A DNA stretch of 64,000 bases from Mycolicibacterium sp. P9-64 (GTDB lineage: Bacteria; Actinomycetota; Actinomycetes; Mycobacteriales; Mycobacteriaceae), in the NCBI RefSeq assembly GCF_008329605.1, contig NZ_NPKO01000008.1, forward strand, positions 124,001 through 188,000. The letters run 5' to 3'. The notes beneath the pieces are model-generated. The model saw nothing but the letters and a program-made list of their open reading frames with translations, was not told where the DNA came from and searched no databases. Below are positions 26,884-35,892 of this stretch, piece by piece. The number at the start of each line of letters is the position of its first letter. The first letter of the stretch is position 1. A program made the position numbers and the translations under genes.

Positions 26884-28131
26884 TTAGTTGGTCGAGGGTG
26901 GTGGTTGTGGTTGGAATGGTTGGTACCACCACCAGTCGGCGCGTTCCCCGGTCGGTCCGGAACACGGTTTGACCGTGGGTGGGGGTGTGGTCGGGGGTCG
27001 GGCCAGTGAACCCGGCGTCAGTGGCCTGCCCGCTTGGTCTGTGACGACGAGGTGGTGGGCGGGTCCGGTGATGGTGATGACACCGCGATGGTGAGCGCGG
27101 TGGTGGTAGGGGCAGACCAACACCAGGTTGTCGAGTTCGGTGGGTCCGCCGTCCTCCCAGTGCCATATGTGGTGGGCGTGTAGTCCTCGGGTGGCGCCGC
27201 AGCCGGGCACCACGCAACTACGGTCGCGGTGCTCCAGAACGCGGCGCAACCGGCGCCCGACGGTGCGGGTGGCCCGTCCGGCACCGATGACCCGCCCGTC
27301 GCGTTCGAACCACACTTCACACGTCGCATCGCAGGTCAGGTAGCGCCGGTCATCGTCGGAGAGCAGTGGACCTAGATGCAGGGCGGCGATGCGGCTTTCG
27401 AGGTCGACGTGTACCACGACGGTGGTGTGTTGGGCGTGCGGACGGCGAGCCACCTCACTGTCCCAGCCGGCCACGACCAGGCTCATGAACGCATCGTTGG
27501 TGTTCGGCATCGGCGGTGCCTGTTCGGAGGAGCTGTCGGTGTGGTCGTGTTTCCACGCGGTGATCAGGGCGTCGCGGTGGGAGTCGAGGGCGGCGTCGAC
27601 GATGGCGGCCTCGTCGTGGGGCAGGGTGATCGTGTAGGTGGTGGTCTGCTCGTCGCTGGTCTTGCTGATCGACCGCGGCGGCGGTTGCGGTTGCGGTTCG
27701 GGGTCGGGTTTCGGTTGCAGTTTGATCGCCTTGCACAGCTGGCTGACCGTCGCGACCGCGGCCATCTGCGCGTAAAACGCATCAGACCCGTCGGCTGCCT
27801 TCTCGGCGATCACCCCGACCTGATCGAGGGAGAACCGGCCCTCCCGCATGCCGGCTGTGCAGCGCGGAAGCTCGGTGATCCGGTGGGCGATGGCGGCGAT
27901 CGTCTTCGCGTTGCGCGGTGAGGCCCCGGTCATCCAGGCCACCAGCGACGGAATCGACCGCGCGCCGGTCATGCCCCCTAGTCCGTCGCGGTCGATCTCG
28001 GCGACGATGTCCACGATCTGACCGTCGATCGCGTTGCGCTGCCCGGTCAATTCCGCCACCTTCTCCAACAACTCATCCATGCGCTCAGTCGGGCTCGGCC
28101 CGGGAGCGAAAGAGGTTGCCGGCGAAGACAT
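26884..28131 (-). CDS. 13E12-type DUF222 / HNH endonuclease domain protein
   Basis: A 415-residue member of the mycobacterial REP13E12/DUF222 family. The N-terminal DUF222 region has LVAWMTGASPRNAKTI and FSLDQVGVIAEKA; the C-terminal HNH nuclease domain has LHAHHIWHWEDGGPTELDNL and CPYHHRAHH. A Pro-rich linker (QPKPDPEPQPQPPP) separates them. Such genes are abundant in mycobacteria and some flank mobile or integration sites, but no repeat boundaries are evident here. ATG 28131; convergent with nothing and tandem with the SIS gene upstream. Confidence 0.9.
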   Translation of the reverse strand: MSSPATSFAPGPSPTERMDELLEKVAELTGQRNAIDGQIVDIVAEIDRDGLGGMTGARSIPSLVAWMTGASPRNAKTIAAIAHRITELPRCTAGMREGRFSLDQVGVIAEKAADGSDAFYAQMAAVATVSQLCKAIKLQPKPDPEPQPQPPPRSISKTSDEQTTTYTITLPHDEAAIVDAALDSHRDALITAWKHDHTDSSSEQAPPMPNTNDAFMSLVVAGWDSEVARRPHAQHTTVVVHVDLESRIAALHLGPLLSDDDRRYLTCDATCEVWFERDGRVIGAGRATRTVGRRLRRVLEHRDRSCVVPGCGATRGLHAHHIWHWEDGGPTELDNLVLVCPYHHRAHHRGVITITGPAHHLVVTDQAGRPLTPGSLARPPTTPPPTVKPCSGPTGERADWWWYQPFQPQPPPSTN

Positions 28132-28201
28132 GCCACCATCAAACCAGAAGGGTCTGACAAATTTTCTGGCTCGGCTCCTAGCGGCCTGCGCCGCTGAATC
28201 G

Positions 28202-29161
28202 TTAGACGAACCAGGCGCGGGCTGCGAGCAATTCGGGCACCAATACCTCGGTGAGCAGCCGAACGTCGTCATCGGAGTCGCCGGGATACCGCAGGTCGTA
28301 CTGCGCCCCAGGAACGGTTCCGCCGACACCGACGACGGTGCTGCCGCGCTCGGTGGTCCACTCCACCAGCTGCGCCTCCCACGGCGACCCGGCGAACACC
28401 AGCAGGCGGTAGTCGGTGGTCTTCGTCAGATACACGTCGACGTGGCTCCAGTCGCCGGTTTCACAGCCGACAGCGGAAAGGCGCGGTCCCTCGCGCAGCA
28501 TCAACGCGCCTTGCTGCGCCGAACAGAACCGGTGCGCCGGCGCCGCGAGATGTGTTCCGTCGGGACCAAGGAGCAGATCGGAAAGTGTTGGTCGCCAATC
28601 CGACTCGGTGTCGAGGAGGTGAGCGGTCGCGGTGGCCGCCGCGGCGATGGTGCGGCTCAGAGCGGCTGTGCCGGTGCCGGCGAGGTGGCATTCCAGCGCC
28701 ATCAGCAGCGCCAGGGTGTGCTGATAACTACGGCAGGCGACGCCGCCCACCTCCGGCTCGGCAACCAGTTCGACGAAGTTGTTGCAGCGCTGTGTGATCG
28801 GCGAGTCGGGCGTGTTCGTCAGCGCGACGGTGTGCACCCCCTCGGGGAGTCGGCTCAGCGCGTCGAGGGTCTCGACCGAGCCGCCGCTCGCCGACGTCGC
28901 CACCACCAAAGTGCCCGACCCCCAATCCGGGAGCAGCTGGGACGAGGCCAGCTCCGAGGTGACGACCAGGCCGCGGGCACGCATCCTGGCGGCGGCGACG
29001 CCCCCTGCGTATGCCGAGGAGCCCATCCCGAGCAGCACCACCCGCTCGAAGTCCTTCTGCACCACGTCCGCCCACGGATTGCCCGCGGCGAGCGTCGTGG
29101 CGAGGCGGCTCAGCACCTCGGGTTTGCGGTGCAGGTCGGCGGCGAAACCGTCGGGCTTCAC
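28202..29161 (-). CDS. SIS-domain (phospho)sugar isomerase
   Basis: A 319-residue protein with two SIS (sugar isomerase) folds as in the isomerase half of GlmS: VVLLGMGSSAYAG (about residues 41-53), VVATSASGGSVETLDAL and ALTNTPDSPI. It lacks the glutaminase domain, so it is an isomerase or deaminase-type enzyme acting on a hexosamine phosphate. The start GTG 29161 overlaps the kinase stop (GTGA), giving translational coupling. Its likely substrate is glucosamine-6-phosphate made by the coupled kinase. Confidence 0.82.
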   Translation of the reverse strand: MKPDGFAADLHRKPEVLSRLATTLAAGNPWADVVQKDFERVVLLGMGSSAYAGGVAAARMRARGLVVTSELASSQLLPDWGSGTLVVATSASGGSVETLDALSRLPEGVHTVALTNTPDSPITQRCNNFVELVAEPEVGGVACRSYQHTLALLMALECHLAGTGTAALSRTIAAAATATAHLLDTESDWRPTLSDLLLGPDGTHLAAPAHRFCSAQQGALMLREGPRLSAVGCETGDWSHVDVYLTKTTDYRLLVFAGSPWEAQLVEWTTERGSTVVGVGGTVPGAQYDLRYPGDSDDDVRLLTEVLVPELLAARAWFV

Positions 29162-30501
29162 GTCGGTATCCCTTCGTCGAGGAGAGCGGGCAGGGCTGCG
29201 TCGGGGACATACATCCATCGCGGTAGATGCCTTGCAGCATAAACGATCTCGCGAAGGACCTGTTGTACCCGGAAGGCGTACATCGCACCAGGATCGTAGA
29301 GCTCCGCGTGACCGAGCTCGGCCAGTCGGCGTGCGTATTCAGTGAGAAAGGCTGCGCGGCCCACCGCGTCCGCTCCGGCCAGCGCGACGGCGTCGAGCTC
29401 GGTGTACTTGCGGGCGACGATCGCGGCGTGTGCCAGCGACTGGGACATCCCAGCCACGTCGAGAGCGGCGGGTACCGGCAGCATCCGCTGAGGGGCAGGC
29501 AGCACGGGGTTGCCGTCGAAGTCGGTCACCACGAACCGGTCACCACTGTGCAGGATCTGGCCGACGTGAAGGTCGCCGTGCCCCTCGATGATCGGTGTGC
29601 CTGCCAGTGCGCCGAGGCCGTCGAGAATGGACTCGATCTCCGTGCGGCGTGCGCGCGCGCACGTCACGGCGACGGAATCGCCAAGGGCACGAACGTGCTC
29701 GAGAGTGGCGAGGCCGTCGCCCCGCCAGCGGGCCGCGTCCTGTTGCGTTGCGACGGTGGTGGTTTTGGCCAGCGCCGCGTGCAATTCGGCGACGACACGA
29801 CCGACCTGAACGGTGGCCGCGACCAGCGGCTCCGTGCGGCGGTCGAGAGCTGCGGCGGTGATCAGTTCGACGGCCCAGGTCCAACCGTCCACCGCGCCAG
29901 GCAGGTAGTCGTCCACGTTGGCCACCAACGTCTCCGCGCCGCCCGGCGGCAGCCACGTGACCAGGCCCCACGGTGCCGGCATGCCGCCGAAGCCTGCGTC
30001 GTGCAGCACGCCGATCCGATGCGGCGCCGGATGCGGGCCGTCCTGCAGGTGTGTCGCCCACTTGACCACCGCGGCGCCCCCGTCGCTTCGCTCGCCCCCG
30101 ACATCTTCCCCGTCGCTTCGCTCGCCCCCGAACATTCCCCCGTCGCTTCGCTCGCCCCCGAATATTCCCCCGTCGCTTCGCTCGCCCCCGAACATTCCCC
30201 CGTCGCTTCGCTCGCCCCCGACGATCACCGACTCGTTCGTCTGGTCGACACCGACCGAACGTTCGCCCGTCGCCGCACGGCTGGCCCAGGAGCGCACCGT
30301 AAACCGGCCGCGCGTCTCTGATCCCGCCACCTCGGCCAGCAGGCTCAGCAGGGCTTCGGCCACCCCGTCGCCGGGACGTGCACGACGCCACTGCCCGTTG
30401 GCGTCGCGCACCATTGGTATCGCGGCCAACCGTCCGCCCGCGGAGACGACTGAAAGACGTTTGCCGTCAGTCAGTTCGAGCGAATCGATGGCGTCAGTCA
30501 A
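29158..30501 (-). CDS. Glucosamine-kinase-like phosphotransferase with in-frame repeat insertion
   Basis: About 447 residues of the maltokinase/aminoglycoside-phosphotransferase fold. The catalytic loop is EGHGDLHVGQIL and the metal-binding loop VVTDFDGNPVLP, as described for actinobacterial glucosamine kinases that sit beside SIS isomerases. The N-lobe strand AVVKWATHLQDG supplies the ATP-binding Lys. Just before it lies an insertion of about 45 residues made of five GGERSDGGMF-like decapeptides, encoded by a 30-bp DNA repeat. The start is probably TTG 30501, overlapping the glycosyltransferase stop. Alternative function: maltokinase or another sugar kinase. Confidence 0.78.
   Translation of the reverse strand: MTDAIDSLELTDGKRLSVVSAGGRLAAIPMVRDANGQWRRARPGDGVAEALLSLLAEVAGSETRGRFTVRSWASRAATGERSVGVDQTNESVIVGGERSDGGMFGGERSDGGIFGGERSDGGMFGGERSDGEDVGGERSDGGAAVVKWATHLQDGPHPAPHRIGVLHDAGFGGMPAPWGLVTWLPPGGAETLVANVDDYLPGAVDGWTWAVELITAAALDRRTEPLVAATVQVGRVVAELHAALAKTTTVATQQDAARWRGDGLATLEHVRALGDSVAVTCARARRTEIESILDGLGALAGTPIIEGHGDLHVGQILHSGDRFVVTDFDGNPVLPAPQRMLPVPAALDVAGMSQSLAHAAIVARKYTELDAVALAGADAVGRAAFLTEYARRLAELGHAELYDPGAMYAFRVQQVLREIVYAARHLPRWMYVPDAALPALLDEGIPT
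30081..30220. repeat. 30-bp tandem repeat (five copies) inside the kinase gene
   Basis: The 20-bp core CGTCGCTTCGCTCGCCCCCG starts at 30081, 30111, 30141, 30171 and 30201, each pair separated by 10 bp (three of the four spacers are variants of AACATTCCCC). The period is a multiple of three and keeps the kinase frame. Single copies of the core occur elsewhere in the window. Confidence 0.92.
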
Positions 30502-31834
30502 CCGAGGCTCGGTGCTGATTGCCCACTCGCTCGATGACGTCGGCGCCCACGCGCAGGCCATCGCGGGCGCGGATCGCAGAGCCGATGTCGGCCAGTCGCG
30601 CACGCAACTCCGTATCGGCCAACAGGCGGTCCACGGCATCAGTCAGTTCGGCGTCGGGGAAGGCGTACGTATCGAGCCGCACTCCGAACCCGAGTTCGTC
30701 GATGCGCTGCGCGTTCTCGTACTGATCCCAGAACAACGGCAGCACGATCAGTGGCTTGCCGAAGTGCAGCGACTCCGTCACGGTGTTGTTGCCGCCGTGC
30801 GAGATCACCAGGTCGACCTGTGGGATTACCTTGGTCTGCGGAAGCATCTGAGCTCCGACCATGTTGTCCGCCAGGTTGATTCGATCAGCCTGCGGCCCCT
30901 TGCTGACGATGAAGCGATGGCGGGTGGTGCCGAGGACGTCGACGAGGCGTTGCATGAGCTCGACGTCGGCGCCGCCGAGCGAACCCAGCGAAAGATAGAC
31001 CAGCCCGGCACCGTCCGGTCGGTCGGCGACCTCGGCGGGCAGCACGTACTCGTCGTCGGTCCCGCGCACGCTCGAGTCCATCCGCGTCCAGCTGTCGTCG
31101 AGCGGCCGGGCGTCGAGGTAATCGGCCTCAGCCGGATACACGTACAGGTTGGCGGCGTTGGCGCGCGGCATGAACTCCAGCTCGGGCAATCCGTCGGCGC
31201 CCTGGGCCCTGACCCACGCATCGAAGTCGGCCCACATGGCGCGGTGGGTGCGGTCGAACTCGGCCCGGTAGGCCTCCCACTGGCCTGCGGCGAGCGAAGC
31301 GACGGGGGATTCGGTAGAGGAGTCCGCGCTGGGCAGTCCGGAGAACGGGGGCGGCACGCCGGGGCCTGGCACCTCCAGCGGGCTGCACGACACGATCCGC
31401 ACGAACGGTGCCCCCGAGGTCACCAACGCCGGAAACAACACGACGTTGTCCTCGACGATGACGTCGGGCCGATGCTTGGCGATGATCTCGCGCAGCCGGG
31501 GCTCGCAATACTTCGCCCCGTCGATGAGTGCCTGAAACGTCGGCTGGATGAACGTCGCCAGCTGTTGGATGGTCGGCTTGCGGAACTCGGGAGCCGTCTC
31601 GGCGATGAAGTCGGTCCAGAACTTTCCCGCATCCGCCTCGGCTGCATCCTCGGCCGGCTCGGCCAGGTCGACGAGCTCCTCGACGAATCCGAACGGCTCG
31701 AGCTTGCCCGCCCACGAGCTCTCGGCCGCGAAGACGATGGTGTGACCGCGATCGCGCAGGATGGCGGCCAGGCCGATGCATTGGTTCGTCGGCCCGTACG
31801 CCGACTCCGGCCAGAACATGATCGTCAATGGCAT
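30494..31834 (-). CDS. GT1-family (MGT-like) glycosyltransferase
   Basis: A 446-residue GT-B glycosyltransferase. The C-terminal donor-binding region contains SHGGNNTVTESLHFGKPLIV followed by FWDQYENAQR, the standard motif of UDP- or dTDP-sugar transferases; the N-terminal half binds the acceptor. ATG 31834 follows GGAGG by 10 nt. As first gene of the GT-kinase-SIS operon, it may transfer an activated aminosugar to a natural product or lipid. A repeat copy encodes PVASLAA at 31289-31308. Confidence 0.85.
   Translation of the reverse strand: MPLTIMFWPESAYGPTNQCIGLAAILRDRGHTIVFAAESSWAGKLEPFGFVEELVDLAEPAEDAAEADAGKFWTDFIAETAPEFRKPTIQQLATFIQPTFQALIDGAKYCEPRLREIIAKHRPDVIVEDNVVLFPALVTSGAPFVRIVSCSPLEVPGPGVPPPFSGLPSADSSTESPVASLAAGQWEAYRAEFDRTHRAMWADFDAWVRAQGADGLPELEFMPRANAANLYVYPAEADYLDARPLDDSWTRMDSSVRGTDDEYVLPAEVADRPDGAGLVYLSLGSLGGADVELMQRLVDVLGTTRHRFIVSKGPQADRINLADNMVGAQMLPQTKVIPQVDLVISHGGNNTVTESLHFGKPLIVLPLFWDQYENAQRIDELGFGVRLDTYAFPDAELTDAVDRLLADTELRARLADIGSAIRARDGLRVGADVIERVGNQHRASVD
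31289..31308. repeat. Single copy of the dispersed repeat inside the glycosyltransferase gene
   Basis: GGCGAGCGAAGCGACGGGGG is the reverse complement of the tandem core at 30081-30220 (opposite orientation). In frame it encodes the peptide PVASLAA in a loop of the N-terminal half. Confidence 0.7.
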
Positions 31835-31880
31835 CGGCGGGGTTCCTCCAAGTTCGGGCGGACGCATCACGGGCCGATTG

Positions 31881-31900
31881 GGGCGAGCGACGCGACGGGA
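31881..31900. repeat. Intergenic copy of the dispersed repeat
   Basis: GGGCGAGCGACGCGACGGGA, a one-base variant of the core, lies between the glycosyltransferase start and the multicopper oxidase stop. The identical 20-mer recurs at 47831-47850. Confidence 0.65.
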
Positions 31901-31934
31901 AGGGTCTTGTGGACGATACTGCGCCTCGTCCCGC

Positions 31935-33464
31935 TTAGTGGCCGGCGTGCGACCCCATGTCCATTCCTGGATCCATTCCCGGCATCGTCATCGGGGCGGG
32001 CACCTCGTCGGGGCCGAGCACCAGGAACTGGCCCATCATGCCTTGGTCCTCGTGGTGCAACAGGTGGCAGTGGTACATGTACGGATGGGTTGGGTCGGTG
32101 TAGTCGGCGAAGCGCATGGCCAGCGTCAGGGTGCGCCCCGGTTCGGCGTACACCGTGTCCTTCCACCCGGACAACTGCGGTGGGGGAGGGTCCCCGTCGA
32201 TCGCGACGATCTGGAACTGGACGTCGTGGACGTGGAAGTTGTGCGGCCAGTCGTGAGTGTTGCGAACCGACCAGACCTCGGTGGTATCGACCGGAACGGT
32301 GAGATCGATGCGGTTCATGTCCATGCGTTGACCGTTGATCATGTACCAGTGCAAATCGAAGGTTCGGGTGGCTGGAGTGCCAGGCGCGACAAGAGGGGCG
32401 ATGGCGACCAGGGTGTCCGGAATGGGCGGTGCCGCAGTCAGTTCCGAAGCAGCCTGCAGCACGAGGATGTCGAAGGTGTCGTCGAAGCCGAAGCGGGCAG
32501 GGTTGTCGAGGCCGTCGCGGGGTTCGATGGGGAGGGTGCGCAGCGTGGTGGTTTCGCCGGGCTTGAGTGCGACGACGATCTCCGCGCGCTCCGCCGGACT
32601 CAACTGGATGCGGCGCAGCGACACGGGATTTCTGAGCAATCCGCCGTCGGTCGCGATGAGTTGGAACTCACGGTCGTCGGCGAACGCCAGGTTGAGTAGC
32701 CGGGCCGCTGAGCCGTTGAGGATGCGCAGCCGCAGCTGGCCGGTGCCGACCACGAGGTGTGCGTCGGTGATTCCGTTGGTGATGATGGTGTCACCGAGCA
32801 GCCCGTACGTGTCGTCGTCGGTTTCGTCGAGGGTGCCGTCGGGGGTGAAGCGACGGTCCTGGACGACGAGCGGGATGTCGTCGACGCCATAATTCTTGGG
32901 CAGGTCGAGACCGTCGGAGACGTCGTCGTCGATCAGAAAGAAGCCGGAAAGCCCTCGGTAGACGTGCCTTTCGGTGGCGCCGTGCGGATGCGGGTGGTAC
33001 CAGAGGCTGGCGGCGGGCTGGTTGACGGTCCACTGGGCGTCCCAGGTCGCACCGACGCCGATCACCTGGTGCGGTCCGCCGTCGCAGCGGGCGGGTACGT
33101 GCATCCCGTGCCAGTGCACGCTGGTGGGCTCGGGCAGGTGGTTGGTGATGGTGGCTGCGACGGTCTCGCCGCGGCGGGCACGCAGGGTGGGGCCCAGCAC
33201 CGAACCGTTGTACCCCCAAGTGGGAGTGCGCTTTCCGGCAATCATCTCACTGCTGCCCGGCTGCGCGACGAGCTGGAAGCGACGGACGCCGTCGGCGCCG
33301 ACCTGGGCGGTCGCCAGAGGTGGGATCGGCAGCGACCGAGCGGTGGACCCGACGGCGATGGGGGCCCCGGCGCTCGGCGCTGCGGCGCCACGCGTGCAAC
33401 TGGTCGCCGACAAGACGAACGGTGTGGCGGCGGCCGCTAGCAGCAGTCGTCGTCTGGTGATCAC
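31935..33464 (-). CDS. Multicopper oxidase, secreted lipoprotein (MmcO-like)
   Basis: A 509-residue laccase-like oxidase. GTG 33464 lies behind GAGGAG and starts a Tat-type signal (ITRRRLLLAAAATPFVL) with a lipobox ending SATSC, so it is likely exported folded and lipid anchored. The copper sites are complete: HWHGMHV, WYHPHPHG, HNFHVHDVQF and HPYMYHCHLLHHEDQGMM with an axial Met. A Met/His-rich tail (MTMPGMDPGMDMGSHAGH) may bind extra copper. The homologue in M. tuberculosis (Rv0846c) oxidises Cu(I) and protects from copper. It is divergent from a two-component system. Confidence 0.92.
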   Translation of the reverse strand: MITRRRLLLAAAATPFVLSATSCTRGAAAPSAGAPIAVGSTARSLPIPPLATAQVGADGVRRFQLVAQPGSSEMIAGKRTPTWGYNGSVLGPTLRARRGETVAATITNHLPEPTSVHWHGMHVPARCDGGPHQVIGVGATWDAQWTVNQPAASLWYHPHPHGATERHVYRGLSGFFLIDDDVSDGLDLPKNYGVDDIPLVVQDRRFTPDGTLDETDDDTYGLLGDTIITNGITDAHLVVGTGQLRLRILNGSAARLLNLAFADDREFQLIATDGGLLRNPVSLRRIQLSPAERAEIVVALKPGETTTLRTLPIEPRDGLDNPARFGFDDTFDILVLQAASELTAAPPIPDTLVAIAPLVAPGTPATRTFDLHWYMINGQRMDMNRIDLTVPVDTTEVWSVRNTHDWPHNFHVHDVQFQIVAIDGDPPPPQLSGWKDTVYAEPGRTLTLAMRFADYTDPTHPYMYHCHLLHHEDQGMMGQFLVLGPDEVPAPMTMPGMDPGMDMGSHAGH

Positions 33465-33634
33465 TGGTACTCCTCGGGTTGATGTCCGATGACCAGCGTC
33501 GTCGGCGCCGACATCGCACAACACCTCCCAGAGGTCGCGGTCGGGAACCGAAGGAGCGGCCTTGGGTGTCTTGTACGAAATCGGAGTGCGTGCTAGCCCC
33601 ACACGCAACGCCTGCGGTTCTCTACCGTGGACGG

Positions 33635-34777
33635 GTGATCGACGTCCACGCCGCCCCTGGCCCGTGGAAAGCCGCCCGGTTCCTGCCGTTGCTGCTCACC
33701 CCGGTGTTGCTGCTGGCCAGCACGTTCCCAGGCGAGTACCGGGTCCCCGTCGCGTACTGGGCGCTGGCGGTTGCCCAGGGCCTGCTGTATCCACTGGCGG
33801 GACGGTGGCCCCTTGCCGTCTCGGTGGCCATCTCGGCGCTGGCCGTGCCGATGTTCGTGATCCAGGCCTGGGGCCCGTCCGAGTTGCTGCGGTACCTGGG
33901 CGCGGTGGCCCTGGTCGAGGTGATCGTGCGCTGCAACCGGACCAGCGGAGCCCTGGCGGCCGCAGGCTGGGCAACCGCCGTGGTGATCGGGCTGTGGAAC
34001 AACGAGACGCAACACTTTCTCAGGACGCCGACGCTGGTCGAGGCGGGCGCCTACGTCGTTCTGCCGGTGTTGCTTGGGCTCTACTTGCGTGCGCAACGCG
34101 ACCTGACGCGGAGCCTGCGGTCGCGAGCAGCGGAGGTGGAGACGCGCACCCGCGCCGACGAACGCACCGCACTGGCGCGCGAATTGCACGACCTGGTGGC
34201 GCACCACATGGCGTCGATCGTGTTGAGGGTGAAGGTGGCTCGTCGCGTGACCACCGATACCGACCCGCAACTGCGCGCGGTGCTCGACGACGTACACGAC
34301 ACCGCGGCAGGGGCACTGGCCGACATCCGGCGACTGTTGACGGCGCTGCGCGACACCGAACCGGACGGAGTCGTCCTCGTCGAACCCGACGCGGTCCGCG
34401 GCGAGATGCTTGCCGCCGTCGACCGGGTACGCGCCGCCGGTTTCACGGTCCACACCAACATCGACGCGGATGCCGAGGGGCTCGACGCCATCGGCAGGCT
34501 GACCCTGCTGCGCCTGATCCAGGAGTCCCTGACCAACGTCATGAAACACGCCGACAACGCGGTACCGGTGGAACTGTCGGTCACGCAATCGGATTCGGGT
34601 GTCGACGTACGCGTTCACAGTGGCGGCCGCGTACACGGCGGCACCGCCAACTACGGCATCATCGGGATGAGGGAACGCGTCCGCCTTGCCGGCGGCACCG
34701 TGCAAGCAGGGGCGGACGAAAGCGGCTGGCAGGTCAGCGCACACCTGCCAGCGGAGCCGTCGGCGGCCGGGCGATGA
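33635..34777 (+). CDS. Sensor histidine kinase (HisKA_3, NarL/DesK type)
   Basis: About 380 residues. Roughly six N-terminal hydrophobic helices form a membrane sensor. The HisKA_3 dimerisation domain follows with the phospho-acceptor His in LARELHDLVAHHMAS, then a HATPase domain with LIQESLTNVMKHADN (N box) and NYGIIGMRERVRLAGG. The start is uncertain; GTG 33635 is taken, and earlier in-frame starts would overlap the oxidase promoter. It overlaps the response regulator by ATGA. Signal unknown; the divergent oxidase suggests copper or envelope stress. Confidence 0.87.
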   Translation: MIDVHAAPGPWKAARFLPLLLTPVLLLASTFPGEYRVPVAYWALAVAQGLLYPLAGRWPLAVSVAISALAVPMFVIQAWGPSELLRYLGAVALVEVIVRCNRTSGALAAAGWATAVVIGLWNNETQHFLRTPTLVEAGAYVVLPVLLGLYLRAQRDLTRSLRSRAAEVETRTRADERTALARELHDLVAHHMASIVLRVKVARRVTTDTDPQLRAVLDDVHDTAAGALADIRRLLTALRDTEPDGVVLVEPDAVRGEMLAAVDRVRAAGFTVHTNIDADAEGLDAIGRLTLLRLIQESLTNVMKHADNAVPVELSVTQSDSGVDVRVHSGGRVHGGTANYGIIGMRERVRLAGGTVQAGADESGWQVSAHLPAEPSAAGR

Positions 34778-35430
34778 CATCTCCCGTTGCAGGGACCACC
34801 GTCCTCCTCGTCGACGACCACCGACTGGTTCGCGCAGGACTCCGGATGCTCCTCGACTCGACACCCGACCTACGGGTGATCGCCGAAGCCGCGAACGGTG
34901 TCGAAGCCATTCGTCTTGCCGCCGAACACGAGCCCGACCTGATTCTGATGGACCTCCGCATGCCAGGAGTGGACGGAGTCGAGGCGACGAGACAGATCAC
35001 AGCAGCGCACCCGAAGTCAAAGGTGCTGGTACTCACCACGTTCGGTGACGACGAGCATCTCTTTCCCGCGCTCGCTGCAGGCGCGTCGGGTTACCTGGTC
35101 AAGGACACCGAACCCGACGACCTGATCGATGCCGTCCGGCGCACCATCGACGGCGACATCCTGTTCTCGCCCAGCGTGTTGCGCCGCCTCGTCGACCGCG
35201 CGCTGACCTTCGCGCCCTCGGCCGGAGACCCTTCTGTGGCAGTGGATCTGACGCCGCGCGAACGCGAGGTGTTGAACCTGGTCGGGGAGGGCTACGGCAA
35301 TCAGGAGATCGGCGACCAACTGCACCTCGGCGTGACCACGGTGAAGAAGCACATCGCGACCCTGATGGACAAGACCGGTTGCGACAACCGGGTCCGTCTG
35401 GCCGTGTTCGCCGTCCGTTCCGCGTCGTAG
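34774..35430 (+). CDS. LuxR/NarL-type response regulator
   Basis: 218 residues: receiver domain with VLLVDDH, phospho-acceptor Asp60 (LILMDLRMPGVDG), Thr in VLTTFGDDE and Lys in YLVKDTEP; a C-terminal LuxR HTH (about 150-210) with LTPREREVLNLVGEGYGNQE and TTVKKHIATLMDKTG. ATG 34774 overlaps the kinase stop, so the pair is made together. Targets are unknown. Confidence 0.93.
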   Translation: MTSPVAGTTVLLVDDHRLVRAGLRMLLDSTPDLRVIAEAANGVEAIRLAAEHEPDLILMDLRMPGVDGVEATRQITAAHPKSKVLVLTTFGDDEHLFPALAAGASGYLVKDTEPDDLIDAVRRTIDGDILFSPSVLRRLVDRALTFAPSAGDPSVAVDLTPREREVLNLVGEGYGNQEIGDQLHLGVTTVKKHIATLMDKTGCDNRVRLAVFAVRSAS

Positions 35431-35448
35431 CCACAACCTGGACAGCGA

Positions 35449-35892
35449 TCAGCTCCGCAGAAGCCCAAAAACGGTGTCGCGTGTCAGCGGAGCGAGTTCG
35501 ATGTCGCCCGTTGCCGCCGGGTCGACCCATACGATCTGATCGATCTCTGCCGCGGCGTGGGGTTCGCCATCCAAGATCACCGAGAACAGGTCGGCCTCGA
35601 CCAAGTGCCCAGGTTCGTTGGCTGCCTCGGCGACGTGCCGTCCGAGCTCGTGAATCGCCGACGCCGCGACGGCAACACCGAGTTCCTCGACGATCTCGCG
35701 CCGCAACGCCTCAACGGCGCGCTCTCCTGGCATGATCTTGCCGCCCGGCTGCATGAAGGCCGTCGTTCCACGTTTTCGGACCAGAAGCGCGTGTCCACGG
35801 TCGTCGACGATCACCGCTGCGACGATGCGGATGACCGGCCGGGAGTCCATGTCCACCACGGCAGTCGAGTGTAGTCGCCTCGGGTGTGTCAT
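35449..35892 (-). CDS. NUDIX hydrolase
   Basis: About 147 residues. The Nudix box is complete: GGKIMPGERAVEALRREIVE, followed by ELGV (G-x5-E-x7-REUxEExGU). It would hydrolyse a nucleoside diphosphate linked to another group; mutT-type cleaning of oxidised nucleotides is one possibility. ATG 35892 has GAGGTC about 10 nt upstream; ATG 35850 is the alternative. The 5' end overlaps the desaturase reading frame by about 180 bp, because that frame has no stop at its usual end. Confidence 0.8.
   Translation of the reverse strand: MTHPRRLHSTAVVDMDSRPVIRIVAAVIVDDRGHALLVRKRGTTAFMQPGGKIMPGERAVEALRREIVEELGVAVAASAIHELGRHVAEAANEPGHLVEADLFSVILDGEPHAAAEIDQIVWVDPAATGDIELAPLTRDTVFGLLRS

Noticed and set aside
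26884..28131. HNH protein as sign of a mobile element or prophage
   Set aside because: It is a common mycobacterial 13E12-type protein without flanking repeats, integrase or phage genes.
30081..30220. CRISPR-like array
   Set aside because: The 20-bp repeats with 10-bp spacers have a constant 30-bp period, the spacers are nearly identical to each other, the sequence is in frame inside a kinase gene, and no cas genes are present.
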